Assembly: GCF_003129485.1 (NCBI RefSeq)
Contig: NZ_QFFG01000001.1
Span: forward strand, 372,001 to 436,000
DNA: 64,000 nucleotides
Origin: Polaribacter aquimarinus
Lineage (GTDB): Bacteria; Bacteroidota; Bacteroidia; Flavobacteriales; Flavobacteriaceae
Direction of reading: 5' to 3'
Shown here: in pieces, positions 17,664-26,894 of the stretch
Numbering within the stretch: the stretch's first letter is position 1
How the letters are laid out: every line of letters begins with the position of its first letter
Translations under genes and position numbers: made by a program
The notes under the pieces: generated by a model
The model's input: only the letters and a program-made list of their open reading frames with translations
What the model was told of the DNA's origin: nothing
Database searches by the model: none

Positions 17664-20639
17664 ATGCAAAATAAAGGACTCATAAAATTATTCGCAATCC
17701 TTTTTGGATTGGTAAGTTTATACCAATTATCTTTTACCTTTTTGGCAGGTAAAGTAGAAGACGATGCAAAAGCATACTCAGAAGTTAAAGGTGTTGATAG
17801 CAATGCTAGACAAAGAGCTAAGTTTGAAAGAACCTATTTAGATAGTGTAGCTAATAAAGACGTTATAGATTTAGGGATAGCAAAATATAGCTATAATGAT
17901 GTTAAAGACAAAGAAATGAATCTTGGTCTAGACTTAAAAGGTGGTATAAATGCTATTTTACAAGTTTCTGTAAAAGAAGTATTAAAAAGTTTATCTAACG
18001 ATTCTAAAAATGTCTTTTTTAATCAAGCCTTAGATGCAGCAGATGCAAAACAAAAGGATAGTAATGATAACTACTTAGATTTATTTTTTGAAGAATTTGA
18101 AAAAATTGCTGGTAACACAAAATTAAGCGATCCTTCTATTTTTGGCACAAAAGCTTTAAGTGAAAAAATTAAGTTTAATGAAGACAATGCAACTGTAAAA
18201 GAGACTTTGCAAGAAGAAATCAACAGTTCTATTGGTACTGCTTTTGAAGTATTAAGAAGTAGAATTGATAAATTTGGTGTTACGCAACCAAACATTCAAA
18301 GAATTGGAAACTCAGGAAGAATTCAAATAGAATTACCTGGAGCTAAAGATATCGAACGTGTTACTAAATTAATTACCAGTAAAGCGGAATTACAATTTTG
18401 GGAAGTATATACAAATGCAGAAGTACAAGGATTTTTCTTTAATGCAAACACCAAAGTTGCCGAAATATTAAAAGATGACACAGTTTTAGAAAAAGAAAAA
18501 GACTCTACTAAAAAAGATGATATTGATGATTTATTAGGAGAAGAAAAAGATTCTACTAACATCAATCAAAAAAATCTTTTTACCTATTTATATCCAAATG
18601 TAGCACAATCTCAACAACAAATGAGCTCTTTAGTGGCGCAAGCTAAAGTATTAGATACTGCTACAGTTAATAATTTATTAAATAGAAAAGAAGTAAGAGC
18701 TTTACTCCCTAAAGAATTAAGATATGTAAAGTTCTTATGGGATTACAAAACCAATAAAGGTGTAGACGGCACAGAATTAATTGGTCTATACGCCATAAAA
18801 TCAAATAGAAATGATATTGCAACCATAGAAGGTGATGTTATTTTAGATGCTGCTCAAGTATTTGACCAATTAAACAAACCAGAAGTAAGCATGACAATGA
18901 ATAGCTCTGGAACCAAGCAGTGGGCAAAAATGACTACTGATAATGTTGGTAAATTTGTTGCCGTGGTATTAGACGACTATGTATACACTGCTCCTTCGGT
19001 AAACACTCCTATTACAGGTGGTAGAACTTCTATCTCTGGAGGAAGTATGACAATTGCTGAAGCAGAAGATATTGCAACTGTATTAAAAGCTGGTAAATTA
19101 CCTGCTGCTGCTAGAATTATTCAAGCAGAAGTTGTTGGACCATCTTTAGGTCAAGAATCTATTGATGCAAGTATTTGGTCATTTGGATTAGCAATTATCC
19201 TAGTTTTAGTTTGGATGATTTTATACTATGGTAAAGCTGGTTTATATGCAGATATTGCTTTAATTGTAAATATCTTGTTCATCTTCGGAATTTTAGCATC
19301 TTTTAATGCTGTATTAACTTTACCGGGTATTGCAGGTATTATCTTAACCATTGGTATGTCTGTAGATGCCAACGTAATTATTTTCGAAAGAATTAAAGAA
19401 GGTTTATTTAAAAAGAAAGGTTTAAAACAATCTGTAGAAGAAGGGTTCTCTGTGAAAGGAGCTTTATCTGCAATTATTGATGCAAATATCACTACTTTAT
19501 TAACAGGTATTATTTTATATGTTTTTGGTACTGGACCAATTAAAGGTTTTGCCTTAACATTAATGATTGGTATAGCAACTTCTTTATTTACTGCTGTATT
19601 TATTACACGTTTGTTAATTGATGGCGCCGTTAATAAAGGTGCAAACTTAACCTTTAACACTTCTATTTCTAAAGGATGGTTCCAAAACATCAATGTAGAG
19701 TTCTTAAAGAAACGTAAAATTGCTTACATCATTTCTGGTGCTATTATTTTAGCTGGAGTTGCTTCTATTTTCTCTATCGGTTTAAAACAAGGTGTTGATT
19801 TTAAAGGAGGACGTTCGTATGTGGTTCGTTTTAACCAAGATATGAATGCAACTGAAGTTGCAAGTACTTTAAAAGGTGCTTTTGGTACAGCTCCAGAGGT
19901 AAAAACATACGGTACTGCCAACCAATTAAAAATAACTACAGTTTATAAGATTGACGAAGAAGGTCAAGAAGTAGATGAACAAGTTCAGAATACTTTATTT
20001 ACTGGTTTAGAATCTTATTTAGGAGACACAACTTACGAAAACTTTAAACCAGGTTTCGAAAAAGAAGGTGCTGGTGTTATGAGTTATATGAAAGTAGAGC
20101 CAACCATTGCAGACGATATTAAAACATCGGCTTTATATGCTGTATTTGGATCTTTATTAGTGGTTTTCTTATACATTTTATTACGTTTTAGAAAAGTATC
20201 TTACTCAATTGGAGCTGTAATTGCAGTTTTCCATGATGTTTTAATTGTATTAGGTGTTTTCTCTATTTTCTACAAATTCATGCCTTTTGATATGGAAATT
20301 GGTCAATCTTTTATTGCAGCTATCTTAACTGTAGTGGGTTATTCTCTAAATGATACCGTAGTTATTTTTGATAGAATTAGAGAATTTGCAGGAATCCATA
20401 CAAAATGGAAATATAGCGAAGTAGTTGACAAAGCCTTAAGTTCTACCTTAGGAAGAACCATCAACACTTCTTTAACAACATTATTAGTAATGTTAGCGAT
20501 TTTCTTATTTGGGGGAGATTCTATCAAAGGATTTATGTTCGCCTTAATTGTAGGTGTAGCGGTTGGTACATATTCATCTTTATTTGTGGCTACGCCAATT
20601 ATGTTTGATACCACTAAAAAAGACGAAAAGAACGTTTAG
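17664..20639 (+). CDS. secDF: Protein translocase SecDF fusion
   Basis: 991-residue fusion of SecD and SecF, the proton-driven partners of SecYEG in export. An N-terminal transmembrane helix is followed by the large periplasmic P1 domain (roughly 40-480), with LGLDLKGGINA near residue 90. SecD membrane helices are near 500-660 (PGIAGIILTIGMSVDANVIIFERIKEG). The SecF half begins around 680 with a new helix and includes GVDFKGGRSYVVRF, AFHDVLIVLGVFS-like helices and GYSLNDTVVIFDRIRE. The single-chain form is common in Bacteroidetes. It is followed by a strong terminator, so it is monocistronic. Confidence 0.97.
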   Translation: MQNKGLIKLFAILFGLVSLYQLSFTFLAGKVEDDAKAYSEVKGVDSNARQRAKFERTYLDSVANKDVIDLGIAKYSYNDVKDKEMNLGLDLKGGINAILQVSVKEVLKSLSNDSKNVFFNQALDAADAKQKDSNDNYLDLFFEEFEKIAGNTKLSDPSIFGTKALSEKIKFNEDNATVKETLQEEINSSIGTAFEVLRSRIDKFGVTQPNIQRIGNSGRIQIELPGAKDIERVTKLITSKAELQFWEVYTNAEVQGFFFNANTKVAEILKDDTVLEKEKDSTKKDDIDDLLGEEKDSTNINQKNLFTYLYPNVAQSQQQMSSLVAQAKVLDTATVNNLLNRKEVRALLPKELRYVKFLWDYKTNKGVDGTELIGLYAIKSNRNDIATIEGDVILDAAQVFDQLNKPEVSMTMNSSGTKQWAKMTTDNVGKFVAVVLDDYVYTAPSVNTPITGGRTSISGGSMTIAEAEDIATVLKAGKLPAAARIIQAEVVGPSLGQESIDASIWSFGLAIILVLVWMILYYGKAGLYADIALIVNILFIFGILASFNAVLTLPGIAGIILTIGMSVDANVIIFERIKEGLFKKKGLKQSVEEGFSVKGALSAIIDANITTLLTGIILYVFGTGPIKGFALTLMIGIATSLFTAVFITRLLIDGAVNKGANLTFNTSISKGWFQNINVEFLKKRKIAYIISGAIILAGVASIFSIGLKQGVDFKGGRSYVVRFNQDMNATEVASTLKGAFGTAPEVKTYGTANQLKITTVYKIDEEGQEVDEQVQNTLFTGLESYLGDTTYENFKPGFEKEGAGVMSYMKVEPTIADDIKTSALYAVFGSLLVVFLYILLRFRKVSYSIGAVIAVFHDVLIVLGVFSIFYKFMPFDMEIGQSFIAAILTVVGYSLNDTVVIFDRIREFAGIHTKWKYSEVVDKALSSTLGRTINTSLTTLLVMLAIFLFGGDSIKGFMFALIVGVAVGTYSSLFVATPIMFDTTKKDEKNV

Positions 20640-20660
20640 TTCTAATTCTATAAAAATTAA

Positions 20661-20703
20661 AGACCGTTTTTAAATCCTGAATATCAGGTTAAAAACGGTT
20701 TTT
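20661..20703 (+). terminator. Terminator after secDF
   Basis: ACCGTTTTTAA...TTAAAAACGGT: long stem with a T-run at the end, directly before the hpt-adk promoter. Confidence 0.85.
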
Positions 20704-20722
20704 ACATTCAGTATATTGCTAT

Positions 20723-20730
20723 TATATTTG
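20723..20730 (+). promoter_or_regulatory. -7 box of the hpt-adk gene
   Basis: TATATTTG lies only 7 bases before the ATG at 20738. The expected start point is within a few bases of the start codon, so the mRNA would be leaderless or nearly so. Confidence 0.5.
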
Positions 20731-20737
20731 CAAACTT

Positions 20738-21856
20738 ATGAGCATTACCAAACTTGGCGATTTATATTTTAAACCTTACATTAATAAGGATGAAATTACT
20801 GTAATTGTAAAACATTTAGCAAATCAAGTTAAAATAGATTTACCAAAAAATGAAGTCCCTGTTTTTGTTGGAATTTTAAATGGATGTTTTTTATTTGCAG
20901 CTGATTTTATCAGAGAATATCAAGGAAATTGTGAAGTTTCTTTTGTAAAATTAGCTTCTTACAGCGGAACATCATCCACAGAAAATGTAAAACAATTAGT
21001 AGGCATTAATGAAGATTTAACGGGTAGAACTGTTATTATACTAGAAGATATTATTGATACTGGGAACACACTCCAAGAAATTTATAATATCTTTAGAGAC
21101 AAAAACTTAAAACAACTAAAGGTTGCGACACTATTTTTTAAACCAGATGTATTTCGTAAAGAACTACCAATAGATTATATCGGAAAAAGTATAGAAGATA
21201 AATTTATTGTCGGTTATGGATTGGATTACAATGGTTTAGGAAGAAACTATCCAGCAATATATCAATTAACAACAACACCAAAAATGAAAAACATTGTATT
21301 ATTTGGCCCACCAGGAGCAGGAAAAGGAACTCAAGCAGAATTTTTAAAAGACATGTACAATTTAGTGCATATTTCTACGGGAGATGTATTTAGATTCAAT
21401 ATTAAAAACTCGACTGAATTAGGTTTATTAGCTAAAAAATATATGGATGAAGGAGATTTAGTCCCTGATGAAGTTACCATTAATATGTTAAAAGCTGAAG
21501 TAGAAAAAAATGCTGATGCCAATGGTTTTATTTTTGATGGATTTCCTAGAACACAATCTCAAGCAGAAGCATTAGATGCTTTTTTAGCCGAAAAAGGTGA
21601 ACAAATTAATGGAATGGTAGCTTTAGAAGTTTCTGAAGATGTATTGGTAGAAAGATTACTCGAAAGAGGTAAAACAAGCGGGAGAACTGATGATACAGAT
21701 GAAGGGAAAATCAGAAATCGTTTTAACGAATACAATACCAAAACTGCAATTTTAAAGGATTATTTTGAAGCGCAAAATAAATACTATGGAATTAATGGTG
21801 TTGGTTCTATTGAAGATATTACCAAAAGGATTTCAACAGTATTCAACAAACTTTAA
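20738..21856 (+). CDS. hpt-adk: Hypoxanthine phosphoribosyltransferase-adenylate kinase fusion
   Basis: 372 residues with two enzymes in one chain. Residues 1 to about 175 are a type I phosphoribosyltransferase, with the PRPP loop [15 protein letters not shown] near residue 105 and the KLASYSGT flexible loop; it salvages purine bases. From about residue 185, [16 protein letters not shown] begins a complete adenylate kinase ([27 protein letters not shown]) lacking the long zinc LID, which interconverts AMP, ADP and ATP. Such fusions occur in Flavobacteriia and are usually annotated only as adenylate kinase. The link of purine salvage with nucleotide balance is plausible. It lies 23 bases upstream of obgE, same direction. 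Confidence 0.93.
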   Translation: MSITKLGDLYFKPYINKDEITVIVKHLANQVKIDLPKNEVPVFVGILNGCFLFAADFIREYQGNCEVSFVKLASYSGTSSTENVKQLVGINEDLTGRTVIILEDIIDTGNTLQEIYNIFRDKNLKQLKVATLFFKPDVFRKELPIDYIGKSIEDKFIVGYGLDYNGLGRNYPAIYQLTTTPKMKNIVLFGPPGAGKGTQAEFLKDMYNLVHISTGDVFRFNIKNSTELGLLAKKYMDEGDLVPDEVTINMLKAEVEKNADANGFIFDGFPRTQSQAEALDAFLAEKGEQINGMVALEVSEDVLVERLLERGKTSGRTDDTDEGKIRNRFNEYNTKTAILKDYFEAQNKYYGINGVGSIEDITKRISTVFNKL

Positions 21857-21879
21857 CTCATAATTTACAACTCAAAAAA

Positions 21880-22869
21880 ATGACAGAGGGAAATTTCGTC
21901 GATTACATAAAAATTTATGCATCTTCAGGTAAAGGCGGTCAAGGTTCTGCTCATTTGCACAGAGAAAAGTATATTACCAAAGGTGGACCCGATGGTGGTG
22001 ATGGCGGACGTGGAGGGCATATAATTTTGCGTGGCGATAAAAATATGTGGACGTTGTTTCACTTAAAATTCAAACGTCATTTCAGAGCTACACAAGGTGG
22101 AGCAGGAAGTAAAAGTAGAAGCACTGGCGCTGATGGTGAAGATATTTATATAGATGTCCCTTTAGGCACTATTATCAGAGATGCTGATACTGATGAAATT
22201 TTATTTGAAATTACTGAAGATAAAAAAGAAATCATTTTATTACGCGGTGGAAAAGGTGGTCTTGGAAACTGGAATTTTAAATCTTCTACCAATCAAACTC
22301 CAAGATATGCCCAACCAGGTATGGATGGTTTAGAAGGTTGGTTTCGAATTGAATTAAAATTATTAGCAGATGTTGGTTTGGTAGGTTTCCCAAATGCCGG
22401 AAAATCTACTTTATTATCTGTTTTAACAGCTGCAAAACCTAAAATTGCAGACTATGCATTTACTACATTAAAACCAAATTTAGGTATTGTAGAACACAGA
22501 AATCATCAAACTTTTGTAATTGCAGATATTCCTGGAATCATTGAAGGTGCAGCAGAGGGTAAAGGTTTAGGTCATCGTTTTTTGCGTCATATAGAACGTA
22601 ATTCTGCATTGTTATTTCTAGTCCCTGCAGATGCAGATGATATCAATAAAGAATATGAGATCTTGCTGAATGAACTCAAAAAACATAATCCAGAATTGTT
22701 AGACAAAGATAGATTGTTAGCCATTTCTAAAACTGATATGTTAGATAATGAGTTAAAAGAAGAAATTAAAGCTGAATTACCAAAAGATGTTGAGGCTTTG
22801 TTTATTTCTTCTGTAGCTCAAATTGGCTTGCAGGAGTTGAAAGATAAGCTCTGGACAATGTTGAATTAA
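21880..22869 (+). CDS. obgE: GTPase Obg
   Basis: 329-residue GTPase needed for late 50S ribosome assembly and stress responses. The N-terminal Gly-rich Obg fold (about 1-160) is obvious in [14 protein letters not shown] and [21 protein letters not shown]. The G domain follows: P-loop [11 protein letters not shown], switch/Thr in [29 protein letters not shown] and SKTD. Length fits the bacterial Obg without a long C-terminal tail. It is co-directional with hpt-adk (23-base gap) and likely part of the same transcript. Confidence 0.96.
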   Translation: MTEGNFVDYIKIYASSGKGGQGSAHLHREKYITKGGPDGGDGGRGGHIILRGDKNMWTLFHLKFKRHFRATQGGAGSKSRSTGADGEDIYIDVPLGTIIRDADTDEILFEITEDKKEIILLRGGKGGLGNWNFKSSTNQTPRYAQPGMDGLEGWFRIELKLLADVGLVGFPNAGKSTLLSVLTAAKPKIADYAFTTLKPNLGIVEHRNHQTFVIADIPGIIEGAAEGKGLGHRFLRHIERNSALLFLVPADADDINKEYEILLNELKKHNPELLDKDRLLAISKTDMLDNELKEEIKAELPKDVEALFISSVAQIGLQELKDKLWTMLN

Positions 22870-22887
22870 GATTTTAAAGGAATAATT

Positions 22888-24093
22888 CTACGACAAAGCT
22901 TTAGCACAAATATAACCTCCTGTCCATGCATTTTGAAAGTTAAATCCTCCTGTAACTGCATCAATATTTAAAACTTCACCGACAAAAAAGAGGTTTTTAT
23001 GTTTTTTACTTTCAAAACGTTTAAAATTGATTTCTTTTAAATCAATTCCACCCGCCGTTACAAATTCGTCTTTAAAAGTAGTTCTTCCATTTGCATTGTA
23101 AATTCCTTTAGTGAGCTGATTTGCTAAATTCTGCAATTGATTATTACTTAAATCCGCCCAATTTTCTGTTTTAGAAATATTTGAAAACAACACAAATCGC
23201 TCCCAAAGTCTTTTTGAAATCTCAGTAAATGGCGATTTTAAAATTACAGTTTTACGAGGCTCTTTCTTTTTTAAATTTAATAAAACATTTAGCACTTTAT
23301 CTGTAGGTCTAGACAACCAATTAACCTCTACGTTATATTGGTAATTTTTATCAGCCAAAATTCTCGCCCCAAAAGCAGATAGTTTTAAAACTGCTGGCCC
23401 ACTCATTCCCCAATGTGTAATTAATAAAGGACCTGATGCTTCTAGTTTGGTATTTACTATTTTTATGGTTGAGTTTGGTACAGAAATACCTAACAAATCG
23501 GTAATTCTTTTATCATTAATATTAAAAGTAAATAAAGACGGCACAGGTTCAATTATAGAGTGATTTAAAGTTGTACATAATTCCCAAACTTTTTTAGAAC
23601 TTCCAGCCGCAATAACAACTTTATCTGCCTTAAAAGTTTCTCTTTTGGTGTTAATAATCCATTTATTTTCTTGTTGATAAACTTCATTTACACCAGAGTT
23701 TATTAACACCTTAATTTTTAACTTTTCAACAGCATTCTGAAAACAATTTATAATTACTTGACTTGTATTTGCTTCGGGAAAAACACGATTATCATCCTCT
23801 ATTTTTAGAGGAACTCCTCTGTTTTCAAACCATTCAAAAGTATCTCCAGTCATAAATTGATGAAAAGGCCCAAGCAACTCTTTTTTCCCTCTCGGATAAA
23901 ATTCAGTTAAATCTTTTGGAACAAAACAGGCATGTGTAACATTACACCTTCCGCCTCCAGAAATTTTTACTTTTTGTAAAACATCATTTCCTTTTTCTAG
24001 AATAGTAATGTCTAAATTTGGATTATTCTCTTTGGCATTTATTGCTGTAAAATAACCTGCTGCTCCACCTCCTACAATAATTACTTTACTCAT
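22888..24093 (-). CDS. BaiN/HI0933-type FAD-dependent oxidoreductase
   Basis: A 401-residue flavoprotein with the FAD-binding VIIVGGGAAGYFTAINA at the N-terminus, ISGGGRCNVTHA and FPEANTS in the middle, and a C-terminal FAD contact in NIDAVTGGFNFQNAWTGGYIC. This is the HI0933/YhiN/BaiN family, whose physiological substrate is unknown in most bacteria. It overlaps GYDIA-kinase by 4 bases (ATGA), so it is the last gene of the HMG-CoA reductase-GYDIA kinase-oxidoreductase unit. The link to isoprenoid synthesis is positional only. Confidence 0.85.
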   Translation of the reverse strand: MSKVIIVGGGAAGYFTAINAKENNPNLDITILEKGNDVLQKVKISGGGRCNVTHACFVPKDLTEFYPRGKKELLGPFHQFMTGDTFEWFENRGVPLKIEDDNRVFPEANTSQVIINCFQNAVEKLKIKVLINSGVNEVYQQENKWIINTKRETFKADKVVIAAGSSKKVWELCTTLNHSIIEPVPSLFTFNINDKRITDLLGISVPNSTIKIVNTKLEASGPLLITHWGMSGPAVLKLSAFGARILADKNYQYNVEVNWLSRPTDKVLNVLLNLKKKEPRKTVILKSPFTEISKRLWERFVLFSNISKTENWADLSNNQLQNLANQLTKGIYNANGRTTFKDEFVTAGGIDLKEINFKRFESKKHKNLFFVGEVLNIDAVTGGFNFQNAWTGGYICAKALS

Positions 24094-25016
24094 AACACCA
24101 TTTCTGAATATGAAAGAATCGTTTCAAACCCTTTATTTTTAAAATAATTAGGTGTAGAATCATCGCCTGTGACCAAAACAAAATCTCCTCCCCAAGCACC
24201 TAAACTTTTTATTTCTCCAAAATAATCTGGAAAGGACTTTTCTTTTACAGGTTTTAATTTAATAATAGCACTAATAATTTGCTCATGCTCTACTATTAAT
24301 TTATTAAACTTTTCTATTGTTTTAGCTTTTAGAAATTCATCAGAAATTTCCGAAATTCTTTTTATTTGAGAACTAAAATCTTCTCCGCTTTCCCTAAATT
24401 TTGAAATTCCTTCTTTAGAATCTTGTTTTTGATTTAGATACACAAAAAATAAATTATTACTAAAACTAGGATTAAACTTAACCTTATTTACTATTGGTTT
24501 TTTGTTTTCTATTTGATAAAAAACCGGCAAATCATTTTGAGCACAAGCAATATCATAACCACTTCCTTTAAAAGAGTTCCATAGTAACTGAAATGCATCG
24601 ACTTTTGCCCAGGATGCAATAGAGTTAATTAGTGTCGATGAAGTTCCTAATCCCCAATTTCTTGGAAAAGTTAGTATTGTTTTTACAACCCATCCCTCAC
24701 CTATATTTAAAAAATTAGTATTTAATCTTTTTGCTTGTTTTAAAATTTCTAATAAAGTTTCTGCAATAAACTCGGCACTTCCTTCATTTATAGAATTAAA
24801 GCTACAACTTGTTAAACGTAGTTTTGGTAAATCAAAAATAGCTTCAAACCAACACTCTCCAGTATGTGTATAACTTCCCCAAATAATTTGAGGTTCTTTT
24901 ATTTTTTCAAGTACTAAATCTTGTCCAAATTTAGTTGGTACTGCTAAAGATTTTGCACCATCTAAAACAAGATATTCTCCTGTTAGTAATAATTTTCCGT
25001 TAGAATAATAGTTCAT
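24090..25016 (-). CDS. GYDIA-family GHMP kinase (probable mevalonate-pathway kinase)
   Basis: 308 residues of the GHMP kinase fold: YYSNGKLLLTGEYLVLDGAKSLAVP at the N-terminus is the galactokinase-like substrate edge, and the ATP loop is FPRNWGLGTSSTLINSIA near residue 120. The eponymous GYDIACAQND motif is near residue 155. Family knowledge places these in the mevalonate route of Flavobacteriia, probably phosphorylating mevalonate or phosphomevalonate. The neighbouring HMG-CoA reductase supports that. The HMG-CoA reductase stop codon directly abuts the ATG, indicating coupling. The precise substrate is uncertain. Confidence 0.85.
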   Translation of the reverse strand: MNYYSNGKLLLTGEYLVLDGAKSLAVPTKFGQDLVLEKIKEPQIIWGSYTHTGECWFEAIFDLPKLRLTSCSFNSINEGSAEFIAETLLEILKQAKRLNTNFLNIGEGWVVKTILTFPRNWGLGTSSTLINSIASWAKVDAFQLLWNSFKGSGYDIACAQNDLPVFYQIENKKPIVNKVKFNPSFSNNLFFVYLNQKQDSKEGISKFRESGEDFSSQIKRISEISDEFLKAKTIEKFNKLIVEHEQIISAIIKLKPVKEKSFPDYFGEIKSLGAWGGDFVLVTGDDSTPNYFKNKGFETILSYSEMVL

Positions 25017-26750
25017 TTAGACCAATCCAAATTGTTTAAAATGATGTGTAAAGTGCTTTACTTGAAATTTTTTCCAGTATTCATAATCCAACTCTCCAAA
25101 AAATGGATGCACAACAGTTCTATTTTTATTTTCTTCAAAAACCTTCTCAAAAACTTTTACTTGATGAATTAAATCTTCTATGGCTTCACTGTAAGAACTA
25201 AACTTTAATTTATTGGGTTCTTCAGATAAAAAAGAAGCTTTAAAACCAACTTGTAATTCGTTCTCTGAATCTAAAAAAGGCTTTCTACGCGCAGTTTTTT
25301 CATCAGAAACAAAAACATCTACTTCCCAATTCCCATTTGCAATTTGAGTAACTGAACTTAAATGCTCAATCATTTGTTGCCCGTTCATTTTCCCAAAAAT
25401 GGGTTTTGAATTAGTATTAATTTTTGCTAACTTTTGACGAACTATATCTTCATTTAAAAAATCAATCCAATTTATTTTTGACTTTCTAAGTTGATTAAAT
25501 TTAGTAACAACCGCAGAATGTGAAACTGTTCTGGTATCAAAATAATCTGTAATTTCTTGTTTCTCGGCTTCACTTGCACCTAACTGATTTAAGATGTTTT
25601 GCAAGTGCATTTTCATATGCCCATGTTGAATTCCTTTTGTAGTTAAAGCTCTTAAAGCTGCAAAATTTTGCGCCAAACCCGCTGCTGCCATAATTTGCAT
25701 TAATGTTCTTGCTGATGGTTTTTGCAACATTTCTAAAGATAATTTTGCCATTGGATGTAAAGCTGTTAAACCTCCAACCGTACCTAAAGCCAGAGGAATT
25801 TCTATCCAAAATTTAAAAATCCCATCTTTTACTTCACAATGAGATAAACTAGAATACTCTCCATCTCTTGCAGCATACGCGTGCGCACCTGCTTCTACTG
25901 CTCTAAAATCGTTACCTGTTGCTAAAACTACAGCATCGATTCCGTTCATTATTCCCTTATTATGAGTAACTGCCCTGTAAGGTTCTATCTCAGCAATTTT
26001 AACAGCTTGTTCAAATTTTCTTGCAAATTTCTGTGGATTTTCACCTCCCAATTCTTCAACTTTACAACTCACTTCTGCCCTAACTAAACATTCTGGAACA
26101 TAATTAGACAAAATACTCATTACAATTTCTGTATCATCATTCCTAAATTCTTGTGCAATAGCTTCTAAACAAGAATTGATGAAATTTGCACCCATGGAAT
26201 CTTTAGTCTCAAAAGTAACATGCAACTGATAATAGTTTGCCAATTTATCAGTTTTATCAATCAATTGAATATCTAAAATTCCACCTCCACGTTTTTCCAT
26301 ATTCTTAGTAATGGAAGCAGTTGCTGCAAAAAGTTCTGTTTTATTTTGATGAAAATATGCTTCTAAATCACTTTTATTACCTGCATACATAAAGTGTACT
26401 TGACCAATTTTTACAGTAGAAATAACTTTAGTTTTAAAACCACCTCTTGTACTCCAAAATTTACCTACTAAAGAGGCAGCCGCAACAACTGAGCTTTCTT
26501 CAACTACCATAGGTATTACATATGGCCTGTCATTTATCACAAAGTTAGGCGCAACTCCAAAAGGCATATAAAAATTAGAAATTGTATTCTCTATAAAATC
26601 GTCATGTAATTGTTGTAACTCTCTATCTATGTTCCAATATTGTTTTATAATATCGAGAGTTTCTGATTGGTTATGAAAATAATTTTCGGTTAACCATTTT
26701 ATTTTTTCCTCTTTAGAAAGTTTAGAAAAACCTGAAATCAGTTTAGTCAT
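25017..26750 (-). CDS. HMG-CoA reductase (class II) with C-terminal DinB/DUF1569-like domain
   Basis: 577 residues, about 140 longer than the usual class II enzyme. Residues about 1-430 carry the reductase: GVAPNFVIND, PMVVEESSVVAAASL, HNKGIMNGIDAVVLATGND with catalytic residues, and HGHMKMHLQN near residue 385 with the active-site His. It reduces HMG-CoA to mevalonate for isoprenoids. From about 445 the chain changes to GKMNGQQMIEHLSSV and ends with HPFFGELDYEYWKKFQ and KHFTHHFKQFGLV. This looks like a DUF1569/DinB-type four-helix domain. Whether the extra domain acts in the same reaction is unknown. First gene of a three-gene minus-strand unit. Confidence 0.9.
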   Translation of the reverse strand: MTKLISGFSKLSKEEKIKWLTENYFHNQSETLDIIKQYWNIDRELQQLHDDFIENTISNFYMPFGVAPNFVINDRPYVIPMVVEESSVVAAASLVGKFWSTRGGFKTKVISTVKIGQVHFMYAGNKSDLEAYFHQNKTELFAATASITKNMEKRGGGILDIQLIDKTDKLANYYQLHVTFETKDSMGANFINSCLEAIAQEFRNDDTEIVMSILSNYVPECLVRAEVSCKVEELGGENPQKFARKFEQAVKIAEIEPYRAVTHNKGIMNGIDAVVLATGNDFRAVEAGAHAYAARDGEYSSLSHCEVKDGIFKFWIEIPLALGTVGGLTALHPMAKLSLEMLQKPSARTLMQIMAAAGLAQNFAALRALTTKGIQHGHMKMHLQNILNQLGASEAEKQEITDYFDTRTVSHSAVVTKFNQLRKSKINWIDFLNEDIVRQKLAKINTNSKPIFGKMNGQQMIEHLSSVTQIANGNWEVDVFVSDEKTARRKPFLDSENELQVGFKASFLSEEPNKLKFSSYSEAIEDLIHQVKVFEKVFEENKNRTVVHPFFGELDYEYWKKFQVKHFTHHFKQFGLV

Positions 26751-26894
26751 TTATTTAGGTATAAAAACAATAAGAAACAAAGATAAGTCAATCTCCTAAA
26801 AGATTATGACATATTCAAGATTTCTCATTTTTTAGACAATTTTTTGCTGATTTTTCCGTAAACTTGGCAAAGTTTTATCAAATATAAAGTCTAC

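Noticed and set aside
19226-19693. 155-codon minus-strand frame inside secDF
   Set aside because: It overlaps well-conserved SecDF sequence and has no recognisable motif.
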